In this document: in pieces, positions 1 to 11,309 of the stretch
Position numbering within the stretch: position 1 is the stretch's first letter
Layout: every line of letters begins with the position of its first letter
NCBI RefSeq assembly: GCF_014636275.1
Contig: NZ_BMEB01000003.1
Location: 372,001-436,000 of the forward strand
DNA length: 64,000 nt
Direction: 5' to 3'
Origin: Cellulomonas carbonis
GTDB taxonomy: Bacteria > Actinomycetota > Actinomycetes > Actinomycetales > Cellulomonadaceae
Made by a program: the position numbers and the translations under genes
The notes under the pieces: generated by a model
Database searches by the model: none
The model's input: only the letters and a program-made list of their open reading frames with translations
Told to the model about the DNA's origin: nothing

Positions 1-1113
1 TACCTGCACACCGGCATCGAGAAGAACATGGAGTACCGGACCTGGTCCCAGGGCCCCACGTTCTGCACGCGCATGGACTACCTGGCGAGCTTCTTCCAGG
101 AGACGGCGTTCTGCCTCGGCGTCGAGCGGCTGCTCGGCATCGCCGACGACGTCCCCGAGCGCGCGACCGTCATCCGCGTCCTGATGATGGAGCTCAACCG
201 GATCTCGTCGCACCTCGTGTGCCTCGCGACCGGCGGCAACGAGCTCGGCGCGACGACGATCATGACGACGGGCTTCACCGCCCGCGAGGAGATCCTCAAG
301 ATCTTCGAGCTGGTCACGGGCCTGCGCATGAACCACGCGTACGTCCGCCCGGGCGGCGTCGTGCAGGACATCCCGCCGGGTGCCCTCGACACGATCCGTG
401 AGGCCCTCGGGACGATGCGCGGGTACATCCGCGAGCTCGAGGACCTCATGCTCGGCAACCCGATCTACAAGGGGCGCACGGTCGGCGTCGGGCACCTGTC
501 CCTCGCGGGCTGCATGGCGCTCGGGATCACGGGGCCGGTCCTGCGGTCCGCCGGACTGCCGTACGACCTGCGCAAGGCCGACCCGTACTGCGGCTACGAG
601 ACGTACGACTTCGACGTCCCGACGTCGACGGACGCCGACTCCTTCTCGCGGACCGTCCTGCGGATCGAGGAGTGCTACCAGTCCATGCGGATCGTCGAGC
701 AGGCGCTCGACCGGCTCCAGGCCATCGGCCCGGGCCCCGTCATGGTGGCCGACAAGAAGATCGCGTGGCCCGCGCAGCTCGCGATCGGCTCGGACGGCAT
801 GGGCAACTCGCTCGACCACATCCGGACGATCATGGGCACCTCGATGGAGGCGCTCATCCACCACTTCAAGATCGTGACCGAGGGCTTCCGGGTCCCCGCC
901 GGCCAGGTCTTCCAGGCCGTCGAGCACCCGCGCGGCGTGCTGGGCGCGCACCTCGTCTCCGACGGCGGGACGCGGCCGTACCGGGCGCACTTCCGCGACC
1001 CGTCGTTCAACAACCTGCAGGGCGTGTCGCTCATGTGCGAGGGCGGCCAGGTGGCCGACGTCGTCGTCGCGGTCGCGGCCTTGGACCCCGTGCTGGGAGG
1101 GGTGGACCGCTGA
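1..1113 (+). CDS. nuoD: NADH-quinone oxidoreductase subunit D (5' end missing)
   Basis: 49-kDa-type subunit of respiratory complex I, in the peripheral arm at the quinone-binding site. The frame is open from base 1, and the first residues ([15 protein letters not shown]) are a conserved internal NuoD motif, so the N-terminus and nuoA-C lie upstream of the window. The visible 370 residues carry [16 protein letters not shown] and the typical ending in which the partially hydrogenase-like fold lacks the Ni-binding cysteines. The stop codon overlaps the nuoE start (TGATG). Identity is very secure from motif and from the downstream nuoE-N order; only the true start is unseen. Confidence 0.97.
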   Translation, partial: YLHTGIEKNMEYRTWSQGPTFCTRMDYLASFFQETAFCLGVERLLGIADDVPERATVIRVLMMELNRISSHLVCLATGGNELGATTIMTTGFTAREEILKIFELVTGLRMNHAYVRPGGVVQDIPPGALDTIREALGTMRGYIRELEDLMLGNPIYKGRTVGVGHLSLAGCMALGITGPVLRSAGLPYDLRKADPYCGYETYDFDVPTSTDADSFSRTVLRIEECYQSMRIVEQALDRLQAIGPGPVMVADKKIAWPAQLAIGSDGMGNSLDHIRTIMGTSMEALIHHFKIVTEGFRVPAGQVFQAVEHPRGVLGAHLVSDGGTRPYRAHFRDPSFNNLQGVSLMCEGGQVADVVVAVAALDPVLGGVDR

Positions 1114-1979
1114 TGGCGACCACGTCGTACGAGCCCTACGAGGGCGCGAAGCTCGAGCGCATGACGCGCGACGCGGAGACCGCCAAGGCGCGGTACCCGG
1201 ACCCGATGTCGGCGCTCCTGCCGCTGCTGCACCTCGTGCAGTCCGAGGACGGCTACGTCAGCCCGGACGGCATCGCGTTCTGCGCGCAGGTGCTGGGCCT
1301 GAGCACGGCCGAGGTGTCGGCCGTCGCGACGTTCTACACGCAGTACAAGCGCCACCCCAACGGCGAGTACACGGTCGGCGTGTGCACCAACACGCTGTGC
1401 GCCGTCATGGGCGGCGACGCGATCTTCGACGAGCTCTCGGACCACCTGGGCGTGGGCCACGACGAGACCACGCCCGACGGCGCGATCACGCTCGAGCGCA
1501 TCGAGTGCAACGCCGCGTGCGACTACGCGCCGGTCGTGATGGTCAACTGGGAGTTCTTCGACAACCAGACGCCCGAGTCGGCCAAGCAGGTCGCCGACCG
1601 CCTGCGGGCGGGCGAGCCGGTCGCGCCGACGCGCGGTGCGTCCTCGGTGTGCACCTTCAAGCAGATGTCGCGCGTGCTCGCGGGCTTCAACGACGGCCGC
1701 GCGGACGAGGGCGTCGGCGCGGGCGACGCGACCCTCGTGGGCCTGCGGCTCGCGAACGAGAAGGGCTGGACGGCGCCCGGTCACGTCGACGCGGGCGGCG
1801 GCGACGAGCCGTCGCTGCCGTCGTCGCCGGCGGTCCCCGAGCCCGTCGCGTCGCAGGTCCCGACCACGGCCGGCACCGGCGGCGAGCACTCGAGCGTCGA
1901 CCAGCCGGCCGCGCCGCCGAGCGGCGGGACCGCCGACACCGAGACCGGCCGCGACGCCGGCAAGTCCGAGGAGGCGTGA
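1113..1979 (+). CDS. nuoE: NADH-quinone oxidoreductase subunit E, with long C-terminal tail
   Basis: 24-kDa-type [2Fe-2S] subunit of the NADH dehydrogenase module of complex I. The four cluster ligands are visible at about C91, C96, C132 and C136, with the family spacing C-x4-C-x35-C-x3-C. At 288 residues it is longer than the usual 160-240: after about residue 190 there is a conserved stretch and then a low-complexity Pro/Ser/Thr/Gly-rich tail, as in other actinobacterial NuoE. The ATG at 1113 overlaps the nuoD stop, and the stop overlaps the nuoF ATG, so translation is probably coupled. Confidence 0.96.
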   Translation: MATTSYEPYEGAKLERMTRDAETAKARYPDPMSALLPLLHLVQSEDGYVSPDGIAFCAQVLGLSTAEVSAVATFYTQYKRHPNGEYTVGVCTNTLCAVMGGDAIFDELSDHLGVGHDETTPDGAITLERIECNAACDYAPVVMVNWEFFDNQTPESAKQVADRLRAGEPVAPTRGASSVCTFKQMSRVLAGFNDGRADEGVGAGDATLVGLRLANEKGWTAPGHVDAGGGDEPSLPSSPAVPEPVASQVPTTAGTGGEHSSVDQPAAPPSGGTADTETGRDAGKSEEA

Positions 1980-3331
1980 TGACGACGACCCTCAGCCCGG
2001 TGCTCAGCGCCACGTGGGGTGCGCAGCGGCCGTGGAGCCTGTCGACGTACGAGTCCCACGACGGCTACCAGGCGTTCCGCAAGGCCCTCACGATGGCTCC
2101 GGCGGACATCGTCACCGCGGTCAAGGACTCGGGCCTGCGCGGTCGAGGCGGCGCCGGGTTCCCGACGGGCCTCAAGTGGAGCTTCCTCCCGCAGCCCGAC
2201 GGCGGGCCGCGCTACCTCGTCGTCAACGCGGACGAGTCGGAGCCGGGCACCTGCAAGGACATCCCGCTGATGATGGCGTCGCCGCACCTGCTGCTCGAGG
2301 GCGTCGCGATCACGTCGTTCGCGATCGGCTGCAACCACGCCTTCATCTACCTGCGCGGCGAGGTCGTGCACGTCTACCGCCGCCTGCTCCAGGCGGTCGA
2401 GGACGCGTACGAGAAGGGCTACCTCGGCAAGGACGTGCTCGGCTCGGGGTACGACCTCGACGTCACGGTGCACGCGGGCGCGGGCGCCTACATCTGCGGT
2501 GAGGAGACGGCGCTGCTCGACTCGCTCGAGGGTCGTCGCGGTCAGCCGCGTCTCAAGCCGCCGTTCCCGGCCGTCGCGGGCCTGTACGCGCGCCCCACGG
2601 TCGTCAACAACGTCGAGAGCATCGCGTCGGTGCCCGCGATCATCGGCAAGGGCGTCGACTGGTTCCGCTCGATGGGGACCGAGAAGTCGGCGGGCTTCGG
2701 CCTGTTCTCGCTCTCGGGCCACGTCGTCCGGCCGGGGCAGTACGAGGCCCCGCTCGGCATCACGCTGCGCGAGCTGCTCGAGATGGCGGGCGGCGTCCGC
2801 GAGGGCCACGAGCTCAAGTTCTGGACCCCGGGGGGGTCCTCGACGCCGCTGTTCACGGCCGAGCACCTCGACGTCCCGCTCGACTACGAGTCGGTCGGCG
2901 CGGCGGGGTCCATGCTCGGGACGCGTGCGCTGCAGATCTTCGACGAGACGACGTGCGTCGTGCGCGCGATCTCGCGCTGGACGGACTTCTACCAGCACGA
3001 GTCCTGCGGCAAGTGCACGCCGTGCCGCGAGGGCACGTGGTGGCTCAAGCAGATCCTCCACCGCATCGAGGACGGCGAGGGCACCCGCGAGGACCTCGAC
3101 ACCCTGCTCGACGTCTGCGACAACATCCTCGGCCGCGCGTTCTGCGCGCTCGGCGACGGCGCCACCTCGCCGATCACGTCCGGGCTCCAGTACTTCCGCG
3201 CCGAGTTCGAGGCGCACATCGACGGGGCGGGCTGCCCGTTCGACCCGGCCGCCTCGGCCCTGTTCCCCTACACCCCGCGCCGGCGCCCCGCCGCGCTCGA
3301 GGGTGCCTCCGCAGGAACGGCAGGAGCATGA
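1979..3331 (+). CDS. nuoF: NADH-quinone oxidoreductase subunit F
   Basis: 51-kDa-type subunit that binds NADH, FMN and a [4Fe-4S] cluster and takes the hydride from NADH. The 450 residues show the glycine-rich nucleotide motif [13 protein letters not shown] near residue 55, the FMN-binding [18 protein letters not shown] near residue 170, and cluster ligands in [12 protein letters not shown] plus a later Cys in [11 protein letters not shown]. The start ATG overlaps the nuoE stop and the TGA overlaps the nuoG start. Length is normal for the family. Confidence 0.97.
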   Translation: MTTTLSPVLSATWGAQRPWSLSTYESHDGYQAFRKALTMAPADIVTAVKDSGLRGRGGAGFPTGLKWSFLPQPDGGPRYLVVNADESEPGTCKDIPLMMASPHLLLEGVAITSFAIGCNHAFIYLRGEVVHVYRRLLQAVEDAYEKGYLGKDVLGSGYDLDVTVHAGAGAYICGEETALLDSLEGRRGQPRLKPPFPAVAGLYARPTVVNNVESIASVPAIIGKGVDWFRSMGTEKSAGFGLFSLSGHVVRPGQYEAPLGITLRELLEMAGGVREGHELKFWTPGGSSTPLFTAEHLDVPLDYESVGAAGSMLGTRALQIFDETTCVVRAISRWTDFYQHESCGKCTPCREGTWWLKQILHRIEDGEGTREDLDTLLDVCDNILGRAFCALGDGATSPITSGLQYFRAEFEAHIDGAGCPFDPAASALFPYTPRRRPAALEGASAGTAGA

Positions 3332-5970
3332 CGACCACCACCGGAAAGACCTCGTCCGAGGTGGCCCGCGCGGACCTCGTGACCTTCACCATCGACGACG
3401 TCGAGGTGTCGGTCCCCAAGGGCACCCTCGTGATCCGCGCCGCGGAGGAGATCGGGATCCAGATCCCGCGCTTCTGCGACCACCCGCTCCTGCAGCCCGT
3501 CGGAGCGTGCCGGCAGTGCCTCGTCGAGGTCGCGACGCCGGACCGCGAGGGCAACGTCCGCCCGATGCCCAAGCCGCAGGCGTCGTGCACGCTCGAGGCG
3601 TCGCCCGGCATGGTCGTGCGCACGCAGCGCACGTCGGCCGTCGCGGACAAGGCGCAGCACGGGGTGATGGAGCTCCTGCTCATCAACCACCCGCTCGACT
3701 GCCCGACCTGCGACAAGGGCGGCGAGTGCCCGCTGCAGAACCAGGCGATGAGCAACGGTCGTGCGACGAGCCGGTTCCACGACACCAAGCGGACGTTCCC
3801 CAAGCCGGTCGCGATCTCGACCGAGATCCTGCTCGACCGCGAGCGGTGCGTCCTGTGCCAGCGGTGCACGCGGTTCTCCGAGGAGATCGCGGGCGACCCG
3901 TTCATCGACCTGCAGATGCGCGGCATCAAGCAGCAGGTCGGCGTCTTCGACCCGGGCGTGCTCGGCTTCGGCGGCGCCGAGCCGGTCCAGGTGTACCGCG
4001 GCGCGCAGCCCGACGGGACGCCCGTCGACGCCGCGATGGGCCTCCCGGCGCAGGACCCGGCCGGCCCCGCGGGCCAGGCCACGGTCGACACCTCCGGACG
4101 CCCCTTCGCGTCGTACTTCTCGGGCAACACGATCCAGATCTGCCCGGTCGGCGCGCTCACCAACGCCGCGTACCGGTTCCGCTCGCGGCCGTTCGACCTC
4201 GTGTCGACGCCCGGCGTCTCCGAGCACGACAGCAACGGCGCCGCGCTGCGCGTGGACCACCGCCGCGGCGTCGTCCTGCGCCGGCTCGCGCTCGAGGACG
4301 CGGCGGTCAACGAGGAGTGGATCTCCGACAAGGACCGCTTCGCGTTCACGTGGCAGGGCATGCCGGACCGCCTGACGGTCCCGCACGTGCGCGACACGCT
4401 GCCCGACGGGACGCGCGGCGAGCTGCGGCCCGCGAGCTGGTCCGAGGCGCTCGACGCCGCGGCCACGGGTCTCGCGGCGGCACGCGCCGCTGGTGGTGTG
4501 GGGGTGCTGCCCGGCGGCCGCCTGACCGTCGAGGACGCCTACGCGTACGCCAAGTTCGCCCGTGTCGTCCTCGGCACGAACGACGTCGACCACCGCGCGC
4601 GGACGCACTCCGCCGAGGAGGAGGCGTTCCTCGCGCACCACGTCGCCGGCACGCCGATGGGCGTGACGTTCGCGGACCTCGAGAAGGCTCCGGCGACGCT
4701 GCTCGTCGGGTTCGAGCCCGAGGACGAGGGCGGCATCGTCTTCCTCCGCCTGCGCAAGGCCGTCCAGCGCCACAAGGCGCGCGTGTTCTCGGTCGCGCCC
4801 TTCGCGGGCCGCGGCCTCTCGCGGCTCGACGGCACGCTCGTCCCGGCGGCCCCGGGCACCGAGGCCGAGGTCCTCGACGCGCTGGCCCCGGGCGCCGACG
4901 GCGTGCTCGGCCAGGCGGCCGCGGCGCTCGGCCCCGATGCCGTGGTCGTCGTCGGCGAGCGTCTCGCGGGCGTGCCGGGCGGTCTGAGCGCCGCGCTGCG
5001 CCTCGCCGAGCGGACGGGTGCGCGCCTGGTGTGGATCCCGCGCCGCGCGGGCGAGCGCGGTGGCGTCGAGATGGGCACGCTGCCCGGCCTCCTGCCGGGC
5101 GGTCGCCTCGTCGAGGACGCCCGCGCACGCATCGACATGGGTGCCGTGTGGGGCGTCGACCAGCTCCCGTCGACGCCGGGGCGCGACGCCTCGGCGATCG
5201 TCGCGGCAGCGGCGGACGGCACGCTCGGCGGCCTCGTCGTCGGCGGCGTGGACCCCGCGGACCTGCCCGACCCGGCGCTCGCGCTGCGGGCGTTCGCGCA
5301 GGTCGGCTTCCTGGTGTCGCTCGAGGTGCGGTCCTCCGCGGTGAGCGAGCTCGCCGACGTGGTGCTGCCCGTCGCGCCGCCGGTCGAGAAGGCCGGCACG
5401 TTCCTCAACTGGGAGGGTCGCCCGCGGCCGTTCCCGCAGGCGCTCACGTCGACCGCCATGGCCGACCACCGGGTGCTCGCCGCGCTCGCCGACGCGATGG
5501 ACGTGCCGCTCGGCACGCGCACCGTCGCGCAGGTGCACCGCGAGATCGACCAGCTGGCCGCCTGGGACGGTGCGCGCGGCGCGGCGCCCGAGGTCGCGTA
5601 CGCCGAGCCGCCGGCCCTCGGGGCGGGCGAGGCGGTCCTCGCGACGTGGCACCTGCTGCTCGACGCGGGTCGCTGCCAGGACGGCGAGCGGTTCCTCGCC
5701 GGGACGGCGCAGCGCCCGGTCGCACGCCTGTCGCCCGCGCACGCCGCCGAGCTCGGCGTCGGCACGGGTGACGTCGTCACGGTGCGGACGGACCGCGGTC
5801 AGGTGTCGCTGCCGCTCGTGGTCACGCCGATGCCCGACGGCGTGGTGTGGCTCCCGCTGCACTCGACCGGGTCCATGGTGCGCTCGACGCTCGGCGCGGA
5901 CGCCGGCGCGGTCGTCCGGGTCGAGGCGGCGCGCCTCGCGCCGGCGACGACGGACGGGAAGGGGCTGTGA
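3328..5970 (+). CDS. nuoG: NADH-quinone oxidoreductase subunit G
   Basis: 75-kDa-type iron-sulfur subunit that carries electrons from NuoF/E toward NuoB. The N-terminal ferredoxin-like part holds the [2Fe-2S] ligands ([15 protein letters not shown]), the His/Cys [4Fe-4S] site ([13 protein letters not shown]) and a second site ([10 protein letters not shown], later CPVGAL). The C-terminal 600 residues are a molybdopterin-oxidoreductase-like scaffold. At 880 residues it is of normal length for Actinobacteria. The ATG at 3328 follows a CAGGAG-like Shine-Dalgarno and overlaps the nuoF stop by 4 bases. Confidence 0.97.
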   Translation: MTTTTGKTSSEVARADLVTFTIDDVEVSVPKGTLVIRAAEEIGIQIPRFCDHPLLQPVGACRQCLVEVATPDREGNVRPMPKPQASCTLEASPGMVVRTQRTSAVADKAQHGVMELLLINHPLDCPTCDKGGECPLQNQAMSNGRATSRFHDTKRTFPKPVAISTEILLDRERCVLCQRCTRFSEEIAGDPFIDLQMRGIKQQVGVFDPGVLGFGGAEPVQVYRGAQPDGTPVDAAMGLPAQDPAGPAGQATVDTSGRPFASYFSGNTIQICPVGALTNAAYRFRSRPFDLVSTPGVSEHDSNGAALRVDHRRGVVLRRLALEDAAVNEEWISDKDRFAFTWQGMPDRLTVPHVRDTLPDGTRGELRPASWSEALDAAATGLAAARAAGGVGVLPGGRLTVEDAYAYAKFARVVLGTNDVDHRARTHSAEEEAFLAHHVAGTPMGVTFADLEKAPATLLVGFEPEDEGGIVFLRLRKAVQRHKARVFSVAPFAGRGLSRLDGTLVPAAPGTEAEVLDALAPGADGVLGQAAAALGPDAVVVVGERLAGVPGGLSAALRLAERTGARLVWIPRRAGERGGVEMGTLPGLLPGGRLVEDARARIDMGAVWGVDQLPSTPGRDASAIVAAAADGTLGGLVVGGVDPADLPDPALALRAFAQVGFLVSLEVRSSAVSELADVVLPVAPPVEKAGTFLNWEGRPRPFPQALTSTAMADHRVLAALADAMDVPLGTRTVAQVHREIDQLAAWDGARGAAPEVAYAEPPALGAGEAVLATWHLLLDAGRCQDGERFLAGTAQRPVARLSPAHAAELGVGTGDVVTVRTDRGQVSLPLVVTPMPDGVVWLPLHSTGSMVRSTLGADAGAVVRVEAARLAPATTDGKGL

Positions 5971-7385
5971 TGGGGATGGGCCCGGGGGTCCTGGCGCAGG
6001 TCGGCGGCACCGCCGCGGCGGCCGACTTCAGCAACGACACGTGGTGGATCGTCGCGATCAAGGCGGTCGGCATCGTCGTCTTCCTGCTGACGAGCGTGCT
6101 CTTCGCGATCTGGTTCGAGCGGAAGGTCGTCGCGCGGATGCAGATCCGCCCGGGGCCCAACGTGCACGGCCCCTTCGGGCTGCTGCAGTCGCTCGCCGAC
6201 GCGATGAAGCTCCTCGTCAAGGAGGACATGAACGTCAAGGCGGCCGACAAGGTCGTCTACATCGTCGCGCCGATGATCTCGGTGTTCGCGTCGCTGCTGA
6301 TCTTCGCGGTCATCCCGCTGGGGCCCGCGGTGAACATCTTCGGCGTCGTCACGCCGCTGCAGCTCACCGACTTCCCGGTCGCCGTGCTGTACATCCTCGC
6401 GGCCGCGTCGTTCGGCGTGTACGGGATCGTGCTCGGCGGCTGGTCCTCGGGCTCGACGTACCCGCTGCTCGGCGGCGTGCGCTCGACGGCCCAGGTCATC
6501 TCCTACGAGCTCGCGATGGGCCTGTCGCTCGTGAGCGTCTTCCTGCTCGCGGGCTCGATGTCGACGTCGCAGATCGTCGGGTCGCAGCAGCAGATCTGGT
6601 GGTTCATCCCGCTGCTGCCCGCGTTCGTCATCTACTTCATCTCGATGGTCGGGGAGGTCAACCGGCTCCCGTTCGACCTCCCCGAGGCCGAGGGCGAGCT
6701 CGTGTCGGGCTTCATGACGGAGTACTCGTCGATGAAGTTCGCGTGGTTCTTCCTCGCCGAGTACATCAACATGCTCAACGTCTCGGCGATCGCGACGACG
6801 CTGTTCTTCGGCGGCTGGCGTGCGCCGTGGCCGCTGTCGGCGATCAACGACGGCATGTTCAACGAGGGCTGGTGGCCGGTCCTGTGGTTCCTGGCCAAGC
6901 TCTGGTTCTTCATGTTCCTGTTCGTGTGGATCCGCGGCACGCTGCTGCGCTTCCGCTACGACCAGTTCATGGCGTTCGGCTGGAAGGTCCTCATCCCGGT
7001 CGCGCTCGCGTGGATCGTCGCCGTGGCGATCATCCAGGGCGTGCGCCAGTTCACGGACGTCGACCTGCGCACGCTGCTGATCGGCCTGGCCGTCGCCGCG
7101 CTCGTCGTCGTCGGGATCACGTTCCTGCTGCCCGAGCGCAGACGTCCTGAGCCCGAGCGGCCGGACGAGCCCGAGGTCCTCGACGCGTTCGCCGCCGGGT
7201 ACCCTGTGCCGCCGCTGCCCGGTCAGGTCCTGCCGCCGTCGCCGCGGCGCGCGCGGCTGGCGGAGCAGCGCGCGCAGGACGCGGGGGACGGCCCGACCGG
7301 CACCGCGACCATCACGGCCGCCGGACCCGCACCGGACGGCACGACCGACGACACCGACGGCGAGGAGGAGGTGCCCCGTGGCTGA
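5970..7385 (+). CDS. nuoH: NADH-quinone oxidoreductase subunit H, with extended cytoplasmic tail
   Basis: Membrane subunit of complex I at the junction of the peripheral and membrane arms, forming part of the quinone channel. About eight hydrophobic helices; conserved features include [16 protein letters not shown] near residue 50 and [20 protein letters not shown] near residue 230. The 471-residue chain ends in a roughly 80-residue Pro/Glu/Arg-rich soluble tail after the last helix. The ATG at 5970 overlaps the nuoG stop; a second in-frame ATG lies two codons later. Confidence 0.96.
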   Translation: MGMGPGVLAQVGGTAAAADFSNDTWWIVAIKAVGIVVFLLTSVLFAIWFERKVVARMQIRPGPNVHGPFGLLQSLADAMKLLVKEDMNVKAADKVVYIVAPMISVFASLLIFAVIPLGPAVNIFGVVTPLQLTDFPVAVLYILAAASFGVYGIVLGGWSSGSTYPLLGGVRSTAQVISYELAMGLSLVSVFLLAGSMSTSQIVGSQQQIWWFIPLLPAFVIYFISMVGEVNRLPFDLPEAEGELVSGFMTEYSSMKFAWFFLAEYINMLNVSAIATTLFFGGWRAPWPLSAINDGMFNEGWWPVLWFLAKLWFFMFLFVWIRGTLLRFRYDQFMAFGWKVLIPVALAWIVAVAIIQGVRQFTDVDLRTLLIGLAVAALVVVGITFLLPERRRPEPERPDEPEVLDAFAAGYPVPPLPGQVLPPSPRRARLAEQRAQDAGDGPTGTATITAAGPAPDGTTDDTDGEEEVPRG

Positions 7386-8082
7386 CAAGGACATCAGCCG
7401 GCACGAGGGGGGCCGTGAGGTCGGCGGCGCCGGCAGCCCGGAGCCCTACGAGTCGCTCATCGAGGAGCGCGGGCCCGTCGCGCGCGCTCTCGCACCCGTG
7501 GCCGGCTTCGGCGTGACCATCGCCAACATGTTCAAGCCGACGGTCACCGAGCAGTACCCGTTCGAGAAGGCGCCGACCAAGCCGCGGTACCACGGCCGGC
7601 ACCAGCTCAACCGGTACCCGGACGGTCTCGAGAAGTGCATCGGCTGCGAGCTGTGCGCGTGGGCGTGCCCCGCGGACGCGATCTACGTCGAGGGTGCGGA
7701 CAACACGCCCGACGCGCAGTTCTCGCCCGGTGAGCGGTACGGCCGCGTCTACCAGATCAACTACCTGCGCTGCATCTTCTGCGGGCTGTGCATCGAGGCG
7801 TGCCCGACGCGTGCGCTCACGATGACCAACGAGTACGAGCTCGCCGGCCCGTCGCGCGCGGGGATGATCTACGAGAAGCAGGACCTGCTCGCGCCGCTGT
7901 CCGACAGCATGCTCGCCGCACCGCACCCGATGGTGCCGGGGACCGAGGACACCGACTACTACACGGGTGCCGTCACGGGCCCGACGCCCGAGCAGATCGA
8001 CTGGGTCGCGCAGTACCGGCCGGACGACCCGACCCTGGAGAGCGTGCGGCGCGCCGACGCCCGGAGCGAGGCCACCCGATGA
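7378..8082 (+). CDS. nuoI: NADH-quinone oxidoreductase subunit I
   Basis: TYKY-type subunit with two [4Fe-4S] clusters that pass electrons to NuoB. The 8-Cys pattern is complete: [12 protein letters not shown] from about residue 87 and [12 protein letters not shown] from about residue 132. The 234-residue length is usual. The start is GTG at 7378, overlapping the end of nuoH by 8 bases and preceded by GAGGAGG. The stop overlaps the nuoJ ATG. Confidence 0.96.
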   Translation: MADKDISRHEGGREVGGAGSPEPYESLIEERGPVARALAPVAGFGVTIANMFKPTVTEQYPFEKAPTKPRYHGRHQLNRYPDGLEKCIGCELCAWACPADAIYVEGADNTPDAQFSPGERYGRVYQINYLRCIFCGLCIEACPTRALTMTNEYELAGPSRAGMIYEKQDLLAPLSDSMLAAPHPMVPGTEDTDYYTGAVTGPTPEQIDWVAQYRPDDPTLESVRRADARSEATR

Positions 8083-8990
8083 GCGCACTCCTCTCGCTCG
8101 GCGGCGTCGCCGCCGGGCCCGTCGGCACTGCCCTCGCGGACACGGGCCGCACGTCGTCGGCCGAGGCGGTCCTGTTCTGGGTCATCGGCCCGGTCATGGT
8201 CCTCGCGGCGCTCGGGCTGCTGTTCGCCCGCCGCACGGTCTACGCCGCGATGAGCGTCGTCGTCGTCATGATCTGCCTCGCCGTGCTGTACGTGGCCCAG
8301 GAGGCGCCGTTCCTCGGCGTCGTCCAGGTGGTCGTCTACACGGGCGCCGTGATGATGCTGTTCCTGTTCGTCCTCATGCTCGTCGGCGTCGACCCGTCGG
8401 ACTCGCTCACCGAGACGATCAAGGGTCAGCGCTGGATCAGCGCGCTCCTGGGGATCGGGCTCGGCGTCGTGCTCGTCAGCGTCGTGCTCAACGCGGGCGA
8501 CTTCGCCTCGCGGGGGCTCGAGGCCGCGAACACGGAGACCAACCCGGTGGGTGTCGCGCAGGTGATCTTCGGCGACTTCGTCTTCGACCTGCAGGTGGTC
8601 GGCATCCTCCTCGTGACCGCCGCGCTCGGCGCGCTGGTGCTGACGCACCGCGAGCGGATCACGCGCCGGATCGGCCAGCGCGAGCGCTCCGAGGCCCGCA
8701 TCCTCGCGGGCGAGACGCTCACGCCGCTGCCCGCGCCGGGTGTCTACGCGCGGTCGAACGCGATGGACGTGCCGGCGCTCGGACCCGACGGACGCCCGCT
8801 CGACGCCTCGGTCTCGCGCGTCCTGCGCGTCCGGGGTCAGGAGCGCGCGGTCGAGGAGGTCCACCTCGACGCGACCGCCGCCGGCGCGGCGCGCCACCTG
8901 CGCGACGCGGACGAGGGTCTCGGCGGTCCCGAGGGCGTGGGCTCGACCCCGCCGCAGCGGTCCATCACGGGTGAGGAGCAGGTGCGATGA
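8079..8990 (+). CDS. nuoJ: NADH-quinone oxidoreductase subunit J, with extended C-terminus
   Basis: Membrane-arm subunit (ND6-like) of complex I. Five hydrophobic helices lie within the first 190 residues, including [20 protein letters not shown], the conserved helix with the pi-bulge region. The remaining 110 residues are hydrophilic and Arg/Ala/Pro-rich, longer than in enterobacterial NuoJ but common in Actinobacteria. The ATG overlaps the nuoI stop, and the gene overlaps nuoK by 4 bases. Confidence 0.95.
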   Translation: MSALLSLGGVAAGPVGTALADTGRTSSAEAVLFWVIGPVMVLAALGLLFARRTVYAAMSVVVVMICLAVLYVAQEAPFLGVVQVVVYTGAVMMLFLFVLMLVGVDPSDSLTETIKGQRWISALLGIGLGVVLVSVVLNAGDFASRGLEAANTETNPVGVAQVIFGDFVFDLQVVGILLVTAALGALVLTHRERITRRIGQRERSEARILAGETLTPLPAPGVYARSNAMDVPALGPDGRPLDASVSRVLRVRGQERAVEEVHLDATAAGAARHLRDADEGLGGPEGVGSTPPQRSITGEEQVR

Positions 8991-9286
8991 CCCTGGCGAA
9001 CTACCTCGTGCTCGCGTCGATCCTCTTCACGATCGGCGCGACGACGGTGCTCGTCCGCCGGAACGCGATCATCGTGTTCCTCGGCATCGAGCTCATGCTC
9101 AACTCCGCCAACCTGGCCTTCGTGACCTTCGCGCGCATGCACGGTGACCTCACCGGACAGGTCGTCGCGTTCTTCGTCATGGTCGTGGCCGCGGCGGAGG
9201 TCGTCGTCGGGCTCGCGATCATCGTGGCGATCTACCGGACCCGGCGCTCGGCCTCGGTCGACGACGTCAACCTCCTGAAGAGCTGA
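8987..9286 (+). CDS. nuoK: NADH-quinone oxidoreductase subunit K
   Basis: Small ND4L-like membrane subunit of the proton-pumping arm. The 99 residues form three helices and carry the conserved glutamates in [11 protein letters not shown] (helix 2) and [13 protein letters not shown] (helix 3). The size is exactly that of the family. The ATG overlaps the nuoJ stop by 4 bases. Confidence 0.97.
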   Translation: MTLANYLVLASILFTIGATTVLVRRNAIIVFLGIELMLNSANLAFVTFARMHGDLTGQVVAFFVMVVAAAEVVVGLAIIVAIYRTRRSASVDDVNLLKS

Positions 9287-9296
9287 GGACCCGGTG

Positions 9297-11294
9297 ATGA
9301 CCCTCCCTGCTGTCCTGCCCGTGCTCGCCGCGACCGAGGAGCACGTGACCGCGCAGGCCGCGGACGGCGTGTACTCGTCGGCGTGGCTGCTCGTCGCCAT
9401 CCCGCTCGTCAGCGCGGCGGTGCTCCTGCTCGCGGGACGCCGCACCGACCGCTGGGGCCACTGGCTCGGCGTGCTCGCGTCGGCGGCGTCGTTCGTCGTC
9501 GGCGCGTCGATCCTGCTCACGATGCTCGGCCAGCCGGACGAGGAGCGCGTGCGCGACCTGCACCTGTTCTCGTGGATCCCCGCGGGCGAGTTCACGCTCG
9601 ACGCCGGGATGCGCGTGGACCCGCTGTCGATGACCTTCGTGCTGCTCGTGACGTTCGTCGGCACGCTGATCCACGTCTACTCCGTGGCGTACATGGAGCA
9701 CGACCGCGACCGTCGGCGCTTCTTCGCGTACCTCAACCTCTTCGTCGCCGCGATGCTCCTCCTCGTGCTCGCGGACAGCTATCTGCTGCTGTTCGTCGGC
9801 TGGGAGGGCGTCGGCCTCGCGTCGTACCTGCTCATCGGGTTCTGGAACCACGAGATGCCGAACTCCGTCGCCGCGAAGAAGGCGTTCGTCGCGAACCGCG
9901 TCGGTGACGTCGGCATGATCATCGCCATCGGGCTCATGTTCGCGACCTTCGGCGCGACCGACTTCGAGACGGTCTTCGCGGGCTCGCCCGCGGCGAGCGA
10001 GGGCCTGCTCACGGCGACCGGGCTCATGCTGCTGCTCGCCGCGACCGGCAAGAGCGCCCAGTTCCCGCTCCAGTCGTGGCTCGGCGACGCGATGGCGGGC
10101 CCGACGCCCGTCTCGGCGCTCATCCACGCCGCGACCATGGTCACCGCGGGCGTCTACCTGGTGGTGCGCTCGGGCCCGGTCTACGCCGGTGCGCCGACCG
10201 CGCTGCTCGTCGTCGCGATCGTCGGGGCGTTCACGCTGCTCTTCGGCGCGATCATCGGTACGGCGAAGGACGACATCAAGAAGGCGCTCGCCGCGTCGAC
10301 GATGTCGCAGATCGGCTACATGATGCTCGCGGCGGGCCTCGGTCCCATCGGCTACGCGTTCGCGATCTTCCACCTGCTCACGCACGGCTTCTTCAAGGCC
10401 GGCATGTTCCTCGGTGCGGGCTCCGTCATGCACGGCATGGACGACGACGTGAACATGCGCCGCTACGGCGCCCTCTCGGGCCTGATGAAGGTCACCTGGA
10501 TCACCTTCGGGCTCGGGTGGCTCGCGATCCTCGGAGTCCCGCCGTTCTCGGGCTTCTGGTCCAAGGACAAGATCATCGAGTCGGCGTTCGCGACCAACGA
10601 CGGCCACGGCTGGCAGCCGTGGGTCTTCGGCCTGGTCGCGCTCGTGGGTGCCGGGATCACGGCGTTCTACATGTCGCGCCTGTTCTTCATGACGTTCCAC
10701 GGCCGTCGCCGCTGGTCGGACGGCCACGGGCGCTCGGACGTCGACGCCGACGCGCCCGTGCGGCACCCGCACGAGTCGCCCGCGCTCATGACGTGGCCGA
10801 TGATCGTGCTCGCCGTCGGGTCGGTCGCGCTCGGCGGCCTGCTCACGATCGGTGACGCGTTCGCGGGGTGGCTCGAGCCGGTGACCGGCCACGTCGAGCA
10901 CCACGAGCCGGTCCTGCCGATCTGGCTGATCATGGCGCTGACCCTCGTCCTCGTGGCGGCCGGCGCGTTCCTCGCGTGGCGGCAGTACGGCGCGGCACCC
11001 GTCGCCGTCGTCGCCCCGCGGGGCTCCGTGCTCACGCGTGCCGCACGTCGCGACCTGTACCAGGACGACGTCAACGAGGCGCTGCTCATGCGCCCCGGCC
11101 AGTACCTCACGCGCTCGCTCGTCTTCGGGGACCGTCAGGTCGTCGACGGCGCCGCGACGGGTCTGGCCCGCACGGTCGCCGGCTCCGGCGAGCTGGTCCG
11201 CCGGCTCCAGAACGGCTTCGTGCGCTCCTACGCCGCGACCATGGTGCTCGGTGTCGTCGTCCTGGCCGCCGTCGTCCTGGCGTTCCAGCTCTGA
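9297..11294 (+). CDS. nuoL: NADH-quinone oxidoreductase subunit L
   Basis: Largest antiporter-like (ND5-type) proton-pumping subunit. It is about 665 residues with some sixteen predicted helices. Conserved parts include [35 protein letters not shown] and [21 protein letters not shown], the last carrying proton-channel residues, then the C-terminal long lateral helix. ATG 9297 is chosen; a GTG sits directly before it at 9294 in the same frame, so the start is uncertain by one codon. It lies 10 bases after nuoK. Confidence 0.96.
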   Translation: MTLPAVLPVLAATEEHVTAQAADGVYSSAWLLVAIPLVSAAVLLLAGRRTDRWGHWLGVLASAASFVVGASILLTMLGQPDEERVRDLHLFSWIPAGEFTLDAGMRVDPLSMTFVLLVTFVGTLIHVYSVAYMEHDRDRRRFFAYLNLFVAAMLLLVLADSYLLLFVGWEGVGLASYLLIGFWNHEMPNSVAAKKAFVANRVGDVGMIIAIGLMFATFGATDFETVFAGSPAASEGLLTATGLMLLLAATGKSAQFPLQSWLGDAMAGPTPVSALIHAATMVTAGVYLVVRSGPVYAGAPTALLVVAIVGAFTLLFGAIIGTAKDDIKKALAASTMSQIGYMMLAAGLGPIGYAFAIFHLLTHGFFKAGMFLGAGSVMHGMDDDVNMRRYGALSGLMKVTWITFGLGWLAILGVPPFSGFWSKDKIIESAFATNDGHGWQPWVFGLVALVGAGITAFYMSRLFFMTFHGRRRWSDGHGRSDVDADAPVRHPHESPALMTWPMIVLAVGSVALGGLLTIGDAFAGWLEPVTGHVEHHEPVLPIWLIMALTLVLVAAGAFLAWRQYGAAPVAVVAPRGSVLTRAARRDLYQDDVNEALLMRPGQYLTRSLVFGDRQVVDGAATGLARTVAGSGELVRRLQNGFVRSYAATMVLGVVVLAAVVLAFQL

Positions 11295-11309
11295 GGGGAA
11301 GAGACACAC